Shown: in pieces, positions 44,944 through 54,342 of the stretch
Layout: each line of letters opens with the position of its first letter
Numbering within the stretch: position 1 is the stretch's first letter
From: SB11 sp035906255
GTDB lineage: Bacteria > Bacteroidota > Bacteroidia > UBA8524
DNA length: 64,000 bases
Reading direction: 5' to 3'
Assembly (NCBI GenBank): GCA_035906255.1
Contig: JAMIFM010000010.1
Span: 361,231-425,230, forward strand
Translations under genes and position numbers: made by a program
The notes under the pieces: generated by a model
Database searches by the model: none
What the model saw: the letters and a program-made list of their open reading frames with translations, nothing else
What the model was told of the DNA's origin: nothing

Positions 44944-46713
44944 TTACACTCCCGCAAACTGGAAATTGTATAGTTTTTCGTAGTAGCCTTTGCCGTTAAG
45001 CAATTCTTCGTGAGTACCGCTTTCAACAATTTGGCCTTTTTCAAGTACCAAAATCTCGTCGGCATTTTGTATAGTGCTCAATCGGTGAGCAATGGCAATG
45101 CTGGTGCGGCCTTTCATCAGCACCTCAATGGCATGTTGTATCAACTCTTCAGTTTCAGAATCAACCGAACTGGTTGCCTCATCCAAAATAAGAATTTTAG
45201 GGTCGGCAGCCAAAGCACGGATGAATGAAATCATCTGACGTTGACCTACCGAAAGCGAACTGCCGCGTTCCATCACATTAAAATCATACCCGCCCGGTAA
45301 ACGTTGTATAAACTCTTCTGCACCAATTAACTTGGCGGCCTCAATAATCTTTTCTTTGCTAATGTGGTCGTCATACAAGCGCACATTATCGCTAATACTG
45401 CCCGAAAACAAGAAAACATCTTGCAAAACCACCGCTACATCCGCACGTAGCGAAGCCAGTTTATAATCGTTTACATTTCTGTTATCAACCAATATTTCAC
45501 CCTTATTTACCGTATAAAACTTATTAATAAGGTTCACAATCGATGATTTTCCTGCTCCTGTTGCCCCTACCAAAGCAAGGGTTTTACCTTCTTTTATTTT
45601 AAACGAAACATCGCGCAATACCCAATCTTCATCGTTATAGGCAAACCAAACGTTTTTAAATTCAACTTGACCCTTTATAGCATCTACCTCGTAGTTGCCT
45701 TCGGGTTCTAATTGGGCTTTGTCATCTATCAGCTTAAATACCCTTTCAGCAGCTACCATACCCATTTGCAAAGTGTTGATACGGTCGGCCAACTGGCGGA
45801 TAGGTCTGAAAAACTGGTTAATAAACACAATAAACGACACAATGATACCGTAAGTAATATCTCCGCCTATAATGCCTTTTACACCATACCATACCACTAA
45901 GCCGGTAGCCAAAGCTGTAATAATCTCTACCACAGGAAAAAATACTGAGTAATACATTACCGAACGGATGTTGGCATCGCGGTGCATGGCATTAATGCTC
46001 TTAAACCGTTTGTATTCTTCACGTTCACGGTTAAAAATCTGCACTATTTGCATACCCGTAATGTGTTCTTGTACAAACGCATTTAAGTTGGCAACAGCAT
46101 TACGTACTTCAGTAAACGATGTTTTTACTTTTTCTTTAAAGATATAAGCGGCGATGAGCAAAAGAGGGAGTACCGAAAGGCAAACCAGCGTTAGCTGCCA
46201 GTTTAGAGAGAACATGAAATACAGTATCACCCCGATTTGTAATACATCTCCTACAATTACAATCAGACCTTCTGAAAATACGTTTGAAAGGGATTCAATA
46301 TCGCTTACCGTGCGGGTTACCATAGTACCCACAGGTGTGCGGTCGAAAAATTTAAGTTTAAGGCGGGTAACAAAAGCATATACTTTCAGGCGAAGGTCTT
46401 TGATAACGGCTTGCCCCAGCCATGCAGTAACGTATGCCTGCCAAAAGTTAATGGCGGTGTTTATAATCAGCAGCGCAATCATAAACAATGTCATGTTTAT
46501 CAACCCTTGGTAATCGCCGTTAGCTACATCGTTATCCAGTACGTCTTTTATCAGTTTGGTGCGGTACGGACCCAGCCATGCGCTGATAAGGGTAACTATA
46601 ATGGCAAGGTAAACGTGCTTTTTGTAGGGCGAGGCCAGCCCGAATATACGGCGTATTAGCGGCCAATCGAACATGCCGCTTTTTTGTTTTTTTTGGGATG
46701 TATTATCACTCAT
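44944..46713 (-). CDS. ABC transporter, fused permease and ATPase (MsbA/LmrA-like)
   Basis: The 589-residue half-transporter has six membrane helices (about residues 35-325) followed by an ATPase domain. Walker A is GATGAGKS (383-390), the signature is LSVGQ (487-491) in place of the common LSGGQ, Walker B is ILILDEA (507-513), and the switch histidine is in IAHRLS. It works as a homodimer or with another half-transporter to export lipids, drugs or peptides; the substrate is not evident. It is the last gene of a five-gene leftward operon and overlaps truA by 8 bases. The LSVGQ variant occurs in functional homologues as far as I recall. Confidence 0.93.
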   Translation of the reverse strand: MSDNTSQKKQKSGMFDWPLIRRIFGLASPYKKHVYLAIIVTLISAWLGPYRTKLIKDVLDNDVANGDYQGLINMTLFMIALLIINTAINFWQAYVTAWLGQAVIKDLRLKVYAFVTRLKLKFFDRTPVGTMVTRTVSDIESLSNVFSEGLIVIVGDVLQIGVILYFMFSLNWQLTLVCLSVLPLLLIAAYIFKEKVKTSFTEVRNAVANLNAFVQEHITGMQIVQIFNREREEYKRFKSINAMHRDANIRSVMYYSVFFPVVEIITALATGLVVWYGVKGIIGGDITYGIIVSFIVFINQFFRPIRQLADRINTLQMGMVAAERVFKLIDDKAQLEPEGNYEVDAIKGQVEFKNVWFAYNDEDWVLRDVSFKIKEGKTLALVGATGAGKSSIVNLINKFYTVNKGEILVDNRNVNDYKLASLRADVAVVLQDVFLFSGSISDNVRLYDDHISKEKIIEAAKLIGAEEFIQRLPGGYDFNVMERGSSLSVGQRQMISFIRALAADPKILILDEATSSVDSETEELIQHAIEVLMKGRTSIAIAHRLSTIQNADEILVLEKGQIVESGTHEELLNGKGYYEKLYNFQFAGV

Positions 46714-47467
46714 CTATCTTCTCAAAAGGGGTTAGGGTAGGGTCGTAACCTATACTCTTAAGGTACAAACCGTGCGCCGGCACCGATGGCCCTGCCTCAG
46801 TGCGTTTTTTGCTTTGTATAACGGCTTCAAAACCTTGTATAGTAAGTTTCCCACTCCCCACATCAATAAGTGAGCCAACAATTGCCCGTACCATATTGCG
46901 CAAAAAACGGTCGGCCTGTATAGTAAATACATGGCGGCTTTCGTGGGTTTTCTGCCATTTTGCCTGCATAATTTTGCAGTTAAATGTAAATACCTGCGTG
47001 CGGGTTTTGCTAAAGCACTCAAAATCGGTGTAATCAAACAATTTTTGTGCTGCAAGGTTCATTGCTTCAAAATCTAAAGAGCCGTAACGGTGATAACTGC
47101 GGTTTACCAAAAATGGGTCGGGTTTGCTATGCAGGTGATATTCGTACAAGCGGTAGGTGGCATCAAAGCGGGCACTAAACTCATCGGTTACTTTATACAC
47201 CTCATGTATGGCAATATCATGGGGTAAAATTTGATTGAGCCTATATACAAATCGGTGTGGCAGGGGGGAGGGGGTATCAAAATGAGCAAAAAACTGTATG
47301 GCATGCACGCCTGTATCGGTGCGGCCGCAGCCAATCGTCTCAACAGGGTTTCGCAGTAATTTGGCAAGGGCGTTGTTCAATTCGGCCTGCACAGTGTGTG
47401 CGTTTTGCTGTATCTGCCAGCCGTGATACAGAGTGCCGTCGTAACTGAGTTCTACAACAAAACGCAT
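46706..47467 (-). CDS. truA: tRNA pseudouridine synthase A
   Basis: The 253-residue enzyme makes pseudouridine at positions 38-40 of the tRNA anticodon stem-loop. It starts MRFVVELSYDGTLYHGWQIQ, the family's first motif, and carries the catalytic aspartate D51 in CGRTDTGVHA. Later motifs RLYEYHL and ADRFLRNMVRAIVGSL are also present. The length is normal. It lies 7 bases after the DUF4440-like gene and overlaps the ABC transporter, so the order is kmo-dnaJ-like-DUF4440-truA-ABC. The grouping is probably simple co-transcription rather than a shared pathway. Confidence 0.97.
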   Translation of the reverse strand: MRFVVELSYDGTLYHGWQIQQNAHTVQAELNNALAKLLRNPVETIGCGRTDTGVHAIQFFAHFDTPSPLPHRFVYRLNQILPHDIAIHEVYKVTDEFSARFDATYRLYEYHLHSKPDPFLVNRSYHRYGSLDFEAMNLAAQKLFDYTDFECFSKTRTQVFTFNCKIMQAKWQKTHESRHVFTIQADRFLRNMVRAIVGSLIDVGSGKLTIQGFEAVIQSKKRTEAGPSVPAHGLYLKSIGYDPTLTPFEKIDE

Positions 47468-47474
47468 AGTTGGC

Positions 47475-47972
47475 TTAGCTGGTATGGTCTGACACGATTA
47501 CCCATTGACCGTTTATCTTTTTAAACAATAAGGTGTAATAACCTTGTGCTGCTTTCACGCTTCCGCTAATCATCCACTTACCTACCACCATGTAGGATTT
47601 GTTTTTTCCCGCAGGTGCACCAATGGAGTGAAAATTTTCATCGGCCAATGATTCAATAGAGATAACCTCAAAAGCAAGTGTGCCCATTGTGGCCTTATCA
47701 GGATATGATTTTTTGTAATTATCGTACACCTTTTGCCAACCGTAGGTGATACCGTTTTTGCTTACAAATTTCAGTTTGTCTGATTTCCAGTAGCCCGCCA
47801 TAAAACCGTCAATATCGCCGTTGTTCCATGCAACAAGTTGTTTATCCATCACGGCTTTTATATCTGTGCTATCGCTTCCGCCATTAGCTTGTACTGCTAA
47901 TGCTGCAAAAACAAGTATAACAGGCAATAAGGCCAGTTTTATTATTTTACTGAATGATGCCTTGCTAATCAT
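47475..47972 (-). CDS. Exported SnoaL/DUF4440-like protein
   Basis: The 165-residue protein has a signal peptide (about residues 1-29, ending AALAVQA) and then a single NTF2-like fold. Signs of this are DIKAVMDKQLVAWNNGDIDGF, where AWN.GD is the typical first helix, FMAGYWKS, and a final strand pair YYTLLFKKINGQWVIVSDHTS. DUF4440 and SnoaL-like proteins form a cone-shaped pocket used for ligand binding or, in some cases, catalysis; no reaction can be assigned here. It lies 8 bases after the DnaJ-like gene and 7 before truA. A periplasmic location is inferred from the signal peptide. Confidence 0.85.
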   Translation of the reverse strand: MISKASFSKIIKLALLPVILVFAALAVQANGGSDSTDIKAVMDKQLVAWNNGDIDGFMAGYWKSDKLKFVSKNGITYGWQKVYDNYKKSYPDKATMGTLAFEVISIESLADENFHSIGAPAGKNKSYMVVGKWMISGSVKAAQGYYTLLFKKINGQWVIVSDHTS

Positions 47973-47980
47973 GTGGTAAG

Positions 47981-48712
47981 TTACTTAATATTACGTTGTT
48001 TCTTTATCACCTCGTATGCCTCGGTAAGCTGTTGGAATTTTTCTTTTGCTCCTTCAACTACTTCTTCGCCCAAATGCGAAACCTTATCAGGGTGGTATTT
48101 AAGTGCCATTTTACGGTAGGCTTTTTTCACTTCATCGTCAGTAGCTTCTTCTTCAATTTCAAGTACTTTGTAGGCACTTCCGGTGTCCTGCAAAAACATT
48201 GCCGTAACTGATTGAAAGTCTTGCAGACTAATGCCCAAATACCCCGCAATTTGTTGCAAAAGGTTAAGTTCTGATAATTCTATTTTTCCGTCAGCATACG
48301 CAATTCCTACTAAAAAATGCAGCAATTGCAGGCGGGCGGGATGTATCATGTTGGCTTTTATTTGAATGCACACATCGCGTAACGAGTAGGGTTGGTCTAT
48401 CGTTTCACGCAGAACTATCATCAGCTCGCCTGTTTTTTCAGGGCCATAGGTACGCTTAAAAAAGTCTTTTATGTAATTAAGTTCCGATTTCAGCTTTTGC
48501 CCGTCGGCCTTCATCACCGCACCTGCCAATACTACCAACGTAAGTGCAAAATCACCCGGCTGTGAGCGTCCTTCCTGTCTGTTTATTTCGTTAACGTCAA
48601 TTTCAGAAACATCAAACATAGAGCCAACTACAAAGCCCACTATGCCCCCTATGGGGCCGCCAAGCACCCAGCCTAATCCGCCGCCAACCCATTTACCGAA
48701 TCTTGTAGTCAT
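47981..48712 (-). CDS. TerB/DnaJ-domain protein (DjlA-like)
   Basis: The 243-residue protein begins with a glycine-rich hydrophobic stretch (GGGLGWVLGGPIGGIVGFVVG, residues 10-30), which may insert in the membrane. A helical TerB-like domain follows (about 50-165), containing VMKADGQKLKSELNYIKDFF and GIAYADGKIELSEL. A C-terminal J domain (about 172-240) has the HPD motif in KYHPDKVSH. The order matches DjlA, a co-chaperone that activates DnaK at the inner membrane. The start, MTTRFGKWVGGG, is well supported. It is the second gene of the operon, 18 bases after kmo. Confidence 0.93.
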   Translation of the reverse strand: MTTRFGKWVGGGLGWVLGGPIGGIVGFVVGSMFDVSEIDVNEINRQEGRSQPGDFALTLVVLAGAVMKADGQKLKSELNYIKDFFKRTYGPEKTGELMIVLRETIDQPYSLRDVCIQIKANMIHPARLQLLHFLVGIAYADGKIELSELNLLQQIAGYLGISLQDFQSVTAMFLQDTGSAYKVLEIEEEATDDEVKKAYRKMALKYHPDKVSHLGEEVVEGAKEKFQQLTEAYEVIKKQRNIK

Positions 48713-48730
48713 GTTGTTGTGAATATTTGT

Positions 48731-50065
48731 TTAGGCCGTAGCCATTTGGTTTATTAAACTAAGTATTGCTTCGCGGTTGTGTACATCAACATTATTATTA
48801 ATAATAGATGCTAATATTTTATCATTAATAGCACCTTGCTCCAACGCTTTCCTATATGGGGTGGTAGTAAACGTAACCAACTCATATTGAGATTTAAATA
48901 CATCGGGGTATAATTCGGTTAAATCATGCTCCACCTGTTTTTTACGCAAAAAGTCAGGGTGTCCTACCAAGTCGCGCATTTCGACAAAATTTTGCAAAGC
49001 AAGGTCGGCAATTGCATCCGCATTGGTTTTGCGTAATTCCTGATAGTTTTCAAACACTTTAGTCCAATCAGTACCAAAGTTTTCAATACACTCATCCATC
49101 ACCACACAATCTTCAAAACTGCAATTCATCCCTTGTCCGTAAAACGGAACAACAGCATGGGCAGCATCACCCATCAATGCAATTTTATCTTCACGCACCC
49201 AAGGGTAGCACCTTACTGTCACTAATGATGAAGTGGGGTTGGTACTAAAGTCTTCAAGCAGCGTAGGCATCATAGCCACCGCGTCAGGAAACTGACTGTC
49301 AAAAAATGCTTTTATAGCATCAGGGTTGTTTAATGTGTTAAAGTTGTATTCGCCGCCCTCAAAGGGTAAGAACAATGTACAAGTAAAATCTCCGGCAGGG
49401 TTAGGTAGTGCAATCATCATAAAGCTGCTGCGCGGCCATATATGCAATGCGTTTTTTTCAATTAAAAATTTACCGCCTTCGCCCGCAGGGATAGCAAGTT
49501 CTTTATAGCCGTGTTTAAGATAATCTTGCGAATAGTTAAAACGGTCGGTAATTTGCAACCGACCCCTTGTGGCCGCAAAAGCACCATCAGTGCCCAGTAT
49601 GCGGTTTGCTTTGTATTGGATAGTATTTCCGTTCTCATCAACAAATGTTGAAGTGCCGTTTTCAACATCCACATCTACACAGCGGTGGTTAAAATACAAG
49701 GTTATATTTGGGTATTCATCAGCTAATTCAAGCAACTTTATATTCAACCTGCCGCGCGATACCGAATAAATGGCCTGACCTTCTTTACCATAAGGCTGAT
49801 AACTTAGCTTGCCGTCAATACTGTGCATCATCCGGCCATACATAGGGATACCGTCAGCCAGTAACTCGTCGGCCAATCCCACTTTTTCAAGTGCTTTAAT
49901 GCCCCTGTTTGATAGGGCAAGGTTAATTGATTTTCCGGCCGAAATACGATTGCTGCGCAAATCGGGACGACGCTCAAACAAATGAACATCAAAACCCCGT
50001 TTAGCCAAATATACTGCCATTAATGAGCCTGAAAGCCCCCCGCCTATAATGTGTATTCTTTCCAT
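48731..50065 (-). CDS. kmo: Kynurenine 3-monooxygenase
   Basis: The 444-residue FAD-dependent hydroxylase converts L-kynurenine to 3-hydroxykynurenine with NADPH and oxygen, in tryptophan breakdown or de novo NAD synthesis. Visible motifs are IIGGGLSGSLMAVYLAKRG (FAD-binding GxGxxG, residues 5-23), the ERR at the end of the second strand, RILGTDGAFAATR, and MGDAAHAVVPFYGQGMNCSFEDC (second FAD motif). The last segment is soluble here, whereas eukaryotic forms have a membrane anchor. I chose the ATG at 50065; the TTG two codons upstream is less likely. It is the first gene of the operon. No other kynurenine-pathway gene lies in the window. Confidence 0.95.
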   Translation of the reverse strand: MERIHIIGGGLSGSLMAVYLAKRGFDVHLFERRPDLRSNRISAGKSINLALSNRGIKALEKVGLADELLADGIPMYGRMMHSIDGKLSYQPYGKEGQAIYSVSRGRLNIKLLELADEYPNITLYFNHRCVDVDVENGTSTFVDENGNTIQYKANRILGTDGAFAATRGRLQITDRFNYSQDYLKHGYKELAIPAGEGGKFLIEKNALHIWPRSSFMMIALPNPAGDFTCTLFLPFEGGEYNFNTLNNPDAIKAFFDSQFPDAVAMMPTLLEDFSTNPTSSLVTVRCYPWVREDKIALMGDAAHAVVPFYGQGMNCSFEDCVVMDECIENFGTDWTKVFENYQELRKTNADAIADLALQNFVEMRDLVGHPDFLRKKQVEHDLTELYPDVFKSQYELVTFTTTPYRKALEQGAINDKILASIINNNVDVHNREAILSLINQMATA

Positions 50066-50092
50066 AACCAAAATGTATGCGGCAAATTTACA

Positions 50093-50100
50093 TTAGCCTG
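50093..50100 (-). promoter_or_regulatory. -7 box (TAAATTTG) of the kmo operon
   Basis: On the minus strand TAAATTTG ends 27 bases before the kmo start codon, leaving room for a short leader. No -33 element was recognised. Confidence 0.55.
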
Positions 50101-50188
50101 TGGGTTAAAAAAATTATGCTGCGTTATTAAATAATCATTAACTTAGTAGTTTAAAATCAGTAGGCATTTTTTAAAATAGGTAGGATAA

Positions 50189-53100
50189 ATGTATCGTAAA
50201 TTCGGTAAAAGTATCGTTTTACTGCTTGTATTAGTATGGGCGGTGCAAGATAGCTTTTGCCAAAGCCAAACCAGCAGGTTTGGCAATATATGGTACTTTG
50301 GCGAGGTGGGGCTTGATTTTAATTGTAATCCGGCTCGTGTTTTAAGGGGAGAAAGTAAAATTACCCCTTGGGTAATAGGTTCATCAACACTAAGTGATGA
50401 ATGTGGCGATTTACGTTTCTACTGTAACGGCGATACCATTTGGGATTTTGCACATAATTTTATTGTAGGTCCCGCCATTCCTTTAAATGGGTCTCGTCAA
50501 TCTACACAATCTTCAGTGATACTTCCGCATCCGCAAGACCCTAAAAAGTTTCTTTTTTTCACGATAGATGGGGATGAAGTAAACAATTTTAACGGACTTA
50601 GTTATACGGAACTTGAAATAGGCGGTAATCCCATATTTCCTGTTGCAAACCAAGTATTGGTGCGCAGTACCAATGAAATGGTAACTGCTTGCAGCGATGG
50701 CAACGGAGGGTATTGGGTGGTAACAAAGCTGAAAGGGAAGGATGAGTTTTGTTCTTTCCATGTTACTCCCGGTGGTGGTGTTAACACAACCCCTGTTAGA
50801 AGTACTGCCGGTGGCACGGGCACTGAAACCGGGCAACTTAAGTTCTCTCCTGACGGAAGGTTCTTGGCTATGACTCGCCCTTTGCAGTTGTTTAAGTTTG
50901 ATGTAGCAACGGGGATAGTTAAAAATTTCTCGCTTAGCTTGGGGGTTACTTCTTCCGGTTTTCCTTGGCTGGATGACGGAACGGGTATCGAGTTCTCTCC
51001 CAGCGGTAATTTCTTATATACCAATAATTATAACAGCGGTGTCGACCCCGGTGAAGAAGGAGTGTTTCAGTTTGATTTACGTAGCGATGATGAGATGTTA
51101 ATACGCTCCACACCTTTGCGCATCTCGCCACCGTCAACCGTTCTGAAAGGCGGTTTTCAATTAGGACCCGATGGTAAAATATACATCATTGAAGGAGCAT
51201 CAGTAGATAAACTCACTATCATACACCGACCTGAGTATTTGGGAACGGATGCTGATTATGAGTATCAATTCATCAACTTGCGTTTAGCAAGCCCCGGTAC
51301 TTATTTCCCTAACTTTAACCAAACTTGGTTTTATGAGCCGGCTTTGTTTTTTGTGAACGGGGGATGTAATAAAGATACTACGTATTTAGAGTTGAATGAT
51401 AAGTTATGGTATTCACTTGCGGACAGCAATGATATTGACTCCGTAAGGTGGACAATTGAAGACCCTGTTACGGGTACGCATATTGAAACCGGTTTCACAA
51501 TTCCGCATTATTACGAGCAATTTGGCTGTTTTAATGTAACCATTGAAGCATTTTCACACAAATTAGGCGGGTCAGTTATCCGCAAAAGATTGGCACGTAT
51601 CAGCCAAATGCCTACTACTGAGTTGGGGCCTCGCGATACAACGTTGTGCGTTAACCCCAAACAATTGTTTAGAACGGTGGCCACTTTTGATAACCCGTTT
51701 TCAGAATACGTTTGGTATTACAAAACCTTTGCCGATGTGGCGGCGGGCATTCCTGATTTAGGGCTAAACCCTATAAGCATGGGGCCTGATATTACCCCGA
51801 AAATTGAGGGGCGTTTTTGGGTAGTAAAAACCTTTAAATGTTGTACAAACTCTGATACGATAGATATTCACCACGATTCAATAGTGCCTTTCTTTAAGGT
51901 TAACGACGGGTTGCAATGTGAACGGAATAACTCGTATGAGTTTACCAACCTATCTACACCCACTTTTAAAAACACCTCGTGGAAATTTGGCGATGCAACA
52001 AGCGATACGGGTAAAATCGTAACTAAAAAATACAATGCCATCGGTTCTTATTATGTTGAAATGAATACCGAAAGCCAATTTGGCTGCAAAGCAAAGGTTA
52101 CACGTATTATGCTGGTGGTAAAACACCCTGTTGCCAAGTTTAGTGTTGATACTTCCCAGCTTTGTTTTAAGGGCAATGTATTTAAGTTTAAAGATTCTTC
52201 TACCATTGAGTTTGGTAATGGTAGCATACAAAAATGGACTTTTGATTTGGGCGATAGTAGTACCACAAGTCAAAAACAGTTTACCAAAAGCTATTCAAAA
52301 CCCGGTACTTATACCATTATGCTGGCCATCAATTCTTCGCAGGATTGCAAGGATACGGCTTATAAACAAGTAAAAGTATTCTCTCAGCCTGTTGCGGGCT
52401 TCACCATTGATGATAACAGCCAGTGCAAGCTGGGTAATATTTTTGGGTTTACGGATACCTCATCGTCGGCAATAGATTCAATAAATTACCGCTGGTGGAC
52501 TTATGGTGACGCTACACCCCCTGCTAACCGAACGGGGATGCCTTTGCAGCACAATCGCTCATTTAACACGGTTGATTCTTTTGGGATAAAGTTAAAAATA
52601 GGAGCAGGGTTAAATTGCTACGACAGTATGACGCGCTATGTGCACGTGCACGGCGACCCGTTTGTTGATTTTACAATTCCTACACCCACGCAGTGTTTAA
52701 ATGGTAATCGGTACGATTTTGACGATACTACTTTTGTTGAAAAAGGCTCTGTGCAAACATACCTATGGGATTTTGGAGATAGTTCGCCCATAAGCAATAC
52801 AGGGATTGGCAAAAGTTATACTAAATATGGCAGCTACAATGTGAAGCTAAGGGTAATTAGCAATAATGGGTGTACCGATTCGGTATCTAAAGGGGTGTTA
52901 TTACATCCCATGCCCGAGGCCGCATTTACCGTTAATCCTACCATTTCGTGTTTCAAAAACCATTCGTTTTCTTTTTCAGGTGCAGCGTCTTTTGTGCCTG
53001 TTGGTAGTATAACAGGTTATTTATGGGATTTTGACGATGCAACCACTTCAACGTCTCAAAATCCGCCTGCCAAGGTTTACACAAAAGATACAGCCCACGA

Positions 53101-54205
53101 AGTGAAGCTAATTATCACATCGGATAAAAACTGTGTGGATACCGCAAAACAAACGGTTAATTTTTACCCTACTCCGGTGGCGGTGATAAAAGTAGATAAC
53201 CTTATTCAATGCCTTGAAGAGAATGTGTTTTACTATAAAGGCGATAGTTCAATCGCTGGAACGGGTACTATAACCGAATACTTGTGGAGCTTGGGCGACG
53301 GAACCATTGAAGATGTGGCTAATCCTGCGGGTAAATTCTATATCAAATCGGACACGTTTGATGTGAATCTTAAAGTAACTACGGCTGACGGTTGTACAGA
53401 TACTGCAGCGGTGCAAGTGCAGGTGAGACCCTCGCCTGTGGCAAACTTTTCGGTTGCTCCCGCTTGTCTGTTTCATCAATCAGTATTTAAAGATTTAAGC
53501 AGCAGTAATCCCGGTAATATTATATCGTGGAGTTGGAACTTAGGCGACGGTACAATTACGGGCGATACCAATCCTATCCATACATACGATAACACAGGTG
53601 CTTATACGGTGTCGTTGAGCGTTGAATCTAACTACGGGTGCCGCGCATCGGTAACTAAGATAAACGCAGCTGTAGTAAAAGGATTACCACAGGCCAAGTT
53701 TGGAATGACGAAAATTGATTACGACGATAAAAACACCACCGTACAATTTATAGATTCATCCATTGATGTTAATTTTTGGGATTGGGATTTTGGCAACGGC
53801 CTCATCAGCAGTCAGCAAAACCCATTGATGGTATTTGATGATACTGCCACATTGCCGGTGCGCTACATTGTAAGCAATGCCGAAGGGTGTTTTGATACGC
53901 TATACCGCAATGTATTTATTGCTCCTGATTTTTATTTTCATGTGCCTACGGCCTTTACCCCCAATAAAGATGAACACAACCGTACGTTTGGCGGCGAAGG
54001 CACCCGTTATTATAAAGAGTATTATTTAAGAATATATAACCGTTGGGGTCAGCAAGTGTTCGAGTCTAACAATTCACAAGAACGCTGGGACGGAACTACA
54101 AACGGAGAAGCCTGCCCCGTTGGTTTATACACCTATGTTTACCGTTTGCTGGATGTATTTGGGCAATATCATAATTACAACGGTTCATTAATGCTTATCC
54201 GTTAA
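50189..54205 (+). CDS. PKD-repeat secreted protein with CHU_C (type B) sorting domain, copy 1
   Basis: The 1338-residue protein has a signal peptide (ending VQDSFCQS) and an N-terminal propeller-like region (about residues 28-390, with IWYFGEVGLDFN, EMVTACSDGNGGYWVVTKL and LKFSPDGRFLAM). About nine PKD-type modules follow, with signatures such as YLWDFGDSSPI and SWNLGDGTITGD. The last about 90 residues, from FHVPTAFTPN to the end, with RIYNRWGQQVFES, form the gliding-motility-type C-terminal domain used as a type B T9SS signal. The protein is probably surface-exposed, in adhesion or gliding, but no specific ligand is evident. It shares its whole architecture with the next gene. Confidence 0.92.
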   Translation: MYRKFGKSIVLLLVLVWAVQDSFCQSQTSRFGNIWYFGEVGLDFNCNPARVLRGESKITPWVIGSSTLSDECGDLRFYCNGDTIWDFAHNFIVGPAIPLNGSRQSTQSSVILPHPQDPKKFLFFTIDGDEVNNFNGLSYTELEIGGNPIFPVANQVLVRSTNEMVTACSDGNGGYWVVTKLKGKDEFCSFHVTPGGGVNTTPVRSTAGGTGTETGQLKFSPDGRFLAMTRPLQLFKFDVATGIVKNFSLSLGVTSSGFPWLDDGTGIEFSPSGNFLYTNNYNSGVDPGEEGVFQFDLRSDDEMLIRSTPLRISPPSTVLKGGFQLGPDGKIYIIEGASVDKLTIIHRPEYLGTDADYEYQFINLRLASPGTYFPNFNQTWFYEPALFFVNGGCNKDTTYLELNDKLWYSLADSNDIDSVRWTIEDPVTGTHIETGFTIPHYYEQFGCFNVTIEAFSHKLGGSVIRKRLARISQMPTTELGPRDTTLCVNPKQLFRTVATFDNPFSEYVWYYKTFADVAAGIPDLGLNPISMGPDITPKIEGRFWVVKTFKCCTNSDTIDIHHDSIVPFFKVNDGLQCERNNSYEFTNLSTPTFKNTSWKFGDATSDTGKIVTKKYNAIGSYYVEMNTESQFGCKAKVTRIMLVVKHPVAKFSVDTSQLCFKGNVFKFKDSSTIEFGNGSIQKWTFDLGDSSTTSQKQFTKSYSKPGTYTIMLAINSSQDCKDTAYKQVKVFSQPVAGFTIDDNSQCKLGNIFGFTDTSSSAIDSINYRWWTYGDATPPANRTGMPLQHNRSFNTVDSFGIKLKIGAGLNCYDSMTRYVHVHGDPFVDFTIPTPTQCLNGNRYDFDDTTFVEKGSVQTYLWDFGDSSPISNTGIGKSYTKYGSYNVKLRVISNNGCTDSVSKGVLLHPMPEAAFTVNPTISCFKNHSFSFSGAASFVPVGSITGYLWDFDDATTSTSQNPPAKVYTKDTAHEVKLIITSDKNCVDTAKQTVNFYPTPVAVIKVDNLIQCLEENVFYYKGDSSIAGTGTITEYLWSLGDGTIEDVANPAGKFYIKSDTFDVNLKVTTADGCTDTAAVQVQVRPSPVANFSVAPACLFHQSVFKDLSSSNPGNIISWSWNLGDGTITGDTNPIHTYDNTGAYTVSLSVESNYGCRASVTKINAAVVKGLPQAKFGMTKIDYDDKNTTVQFIDSSIDVNFWDWDFGNGLISSQQNPLMVFDDTATLPVRYIVSNAEGCFDTLYRNVFIAPDFYFHVPTAFTPNKDEHNRTFGGEGTRYYKEYYLRIYNRWGQQVFESNNSQERWDGTTNGEACPVGLYTYVYRLLDVFGQYHNYNGSLMLIR

Positions 54206-54269
54206 TAGGAAAAGTAATTTCTTACCTGTTATTTTATACAAAACGGCTGTGTAAAGTCGTGCTATTTAT

Positions 54270-54277
54270 TATCTTTG
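54270..54277 (+). promoter_or_regulatory. -7 box (TATCTTTG) of the second PKD protein gene
   Basis: TATCTTTG matches TAnnTTTG and ends 65 bases before the ATG at 54343, so the second paralogue can be transcribed independently of the first. Confidence 0.55.
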
Positions 54278-54342
54278 ATGTTATGGCATTACACACAGGC
54301 AACCTTTCTTTTACAGGATAACTCTTAAGTAAGAAAGGGGCC

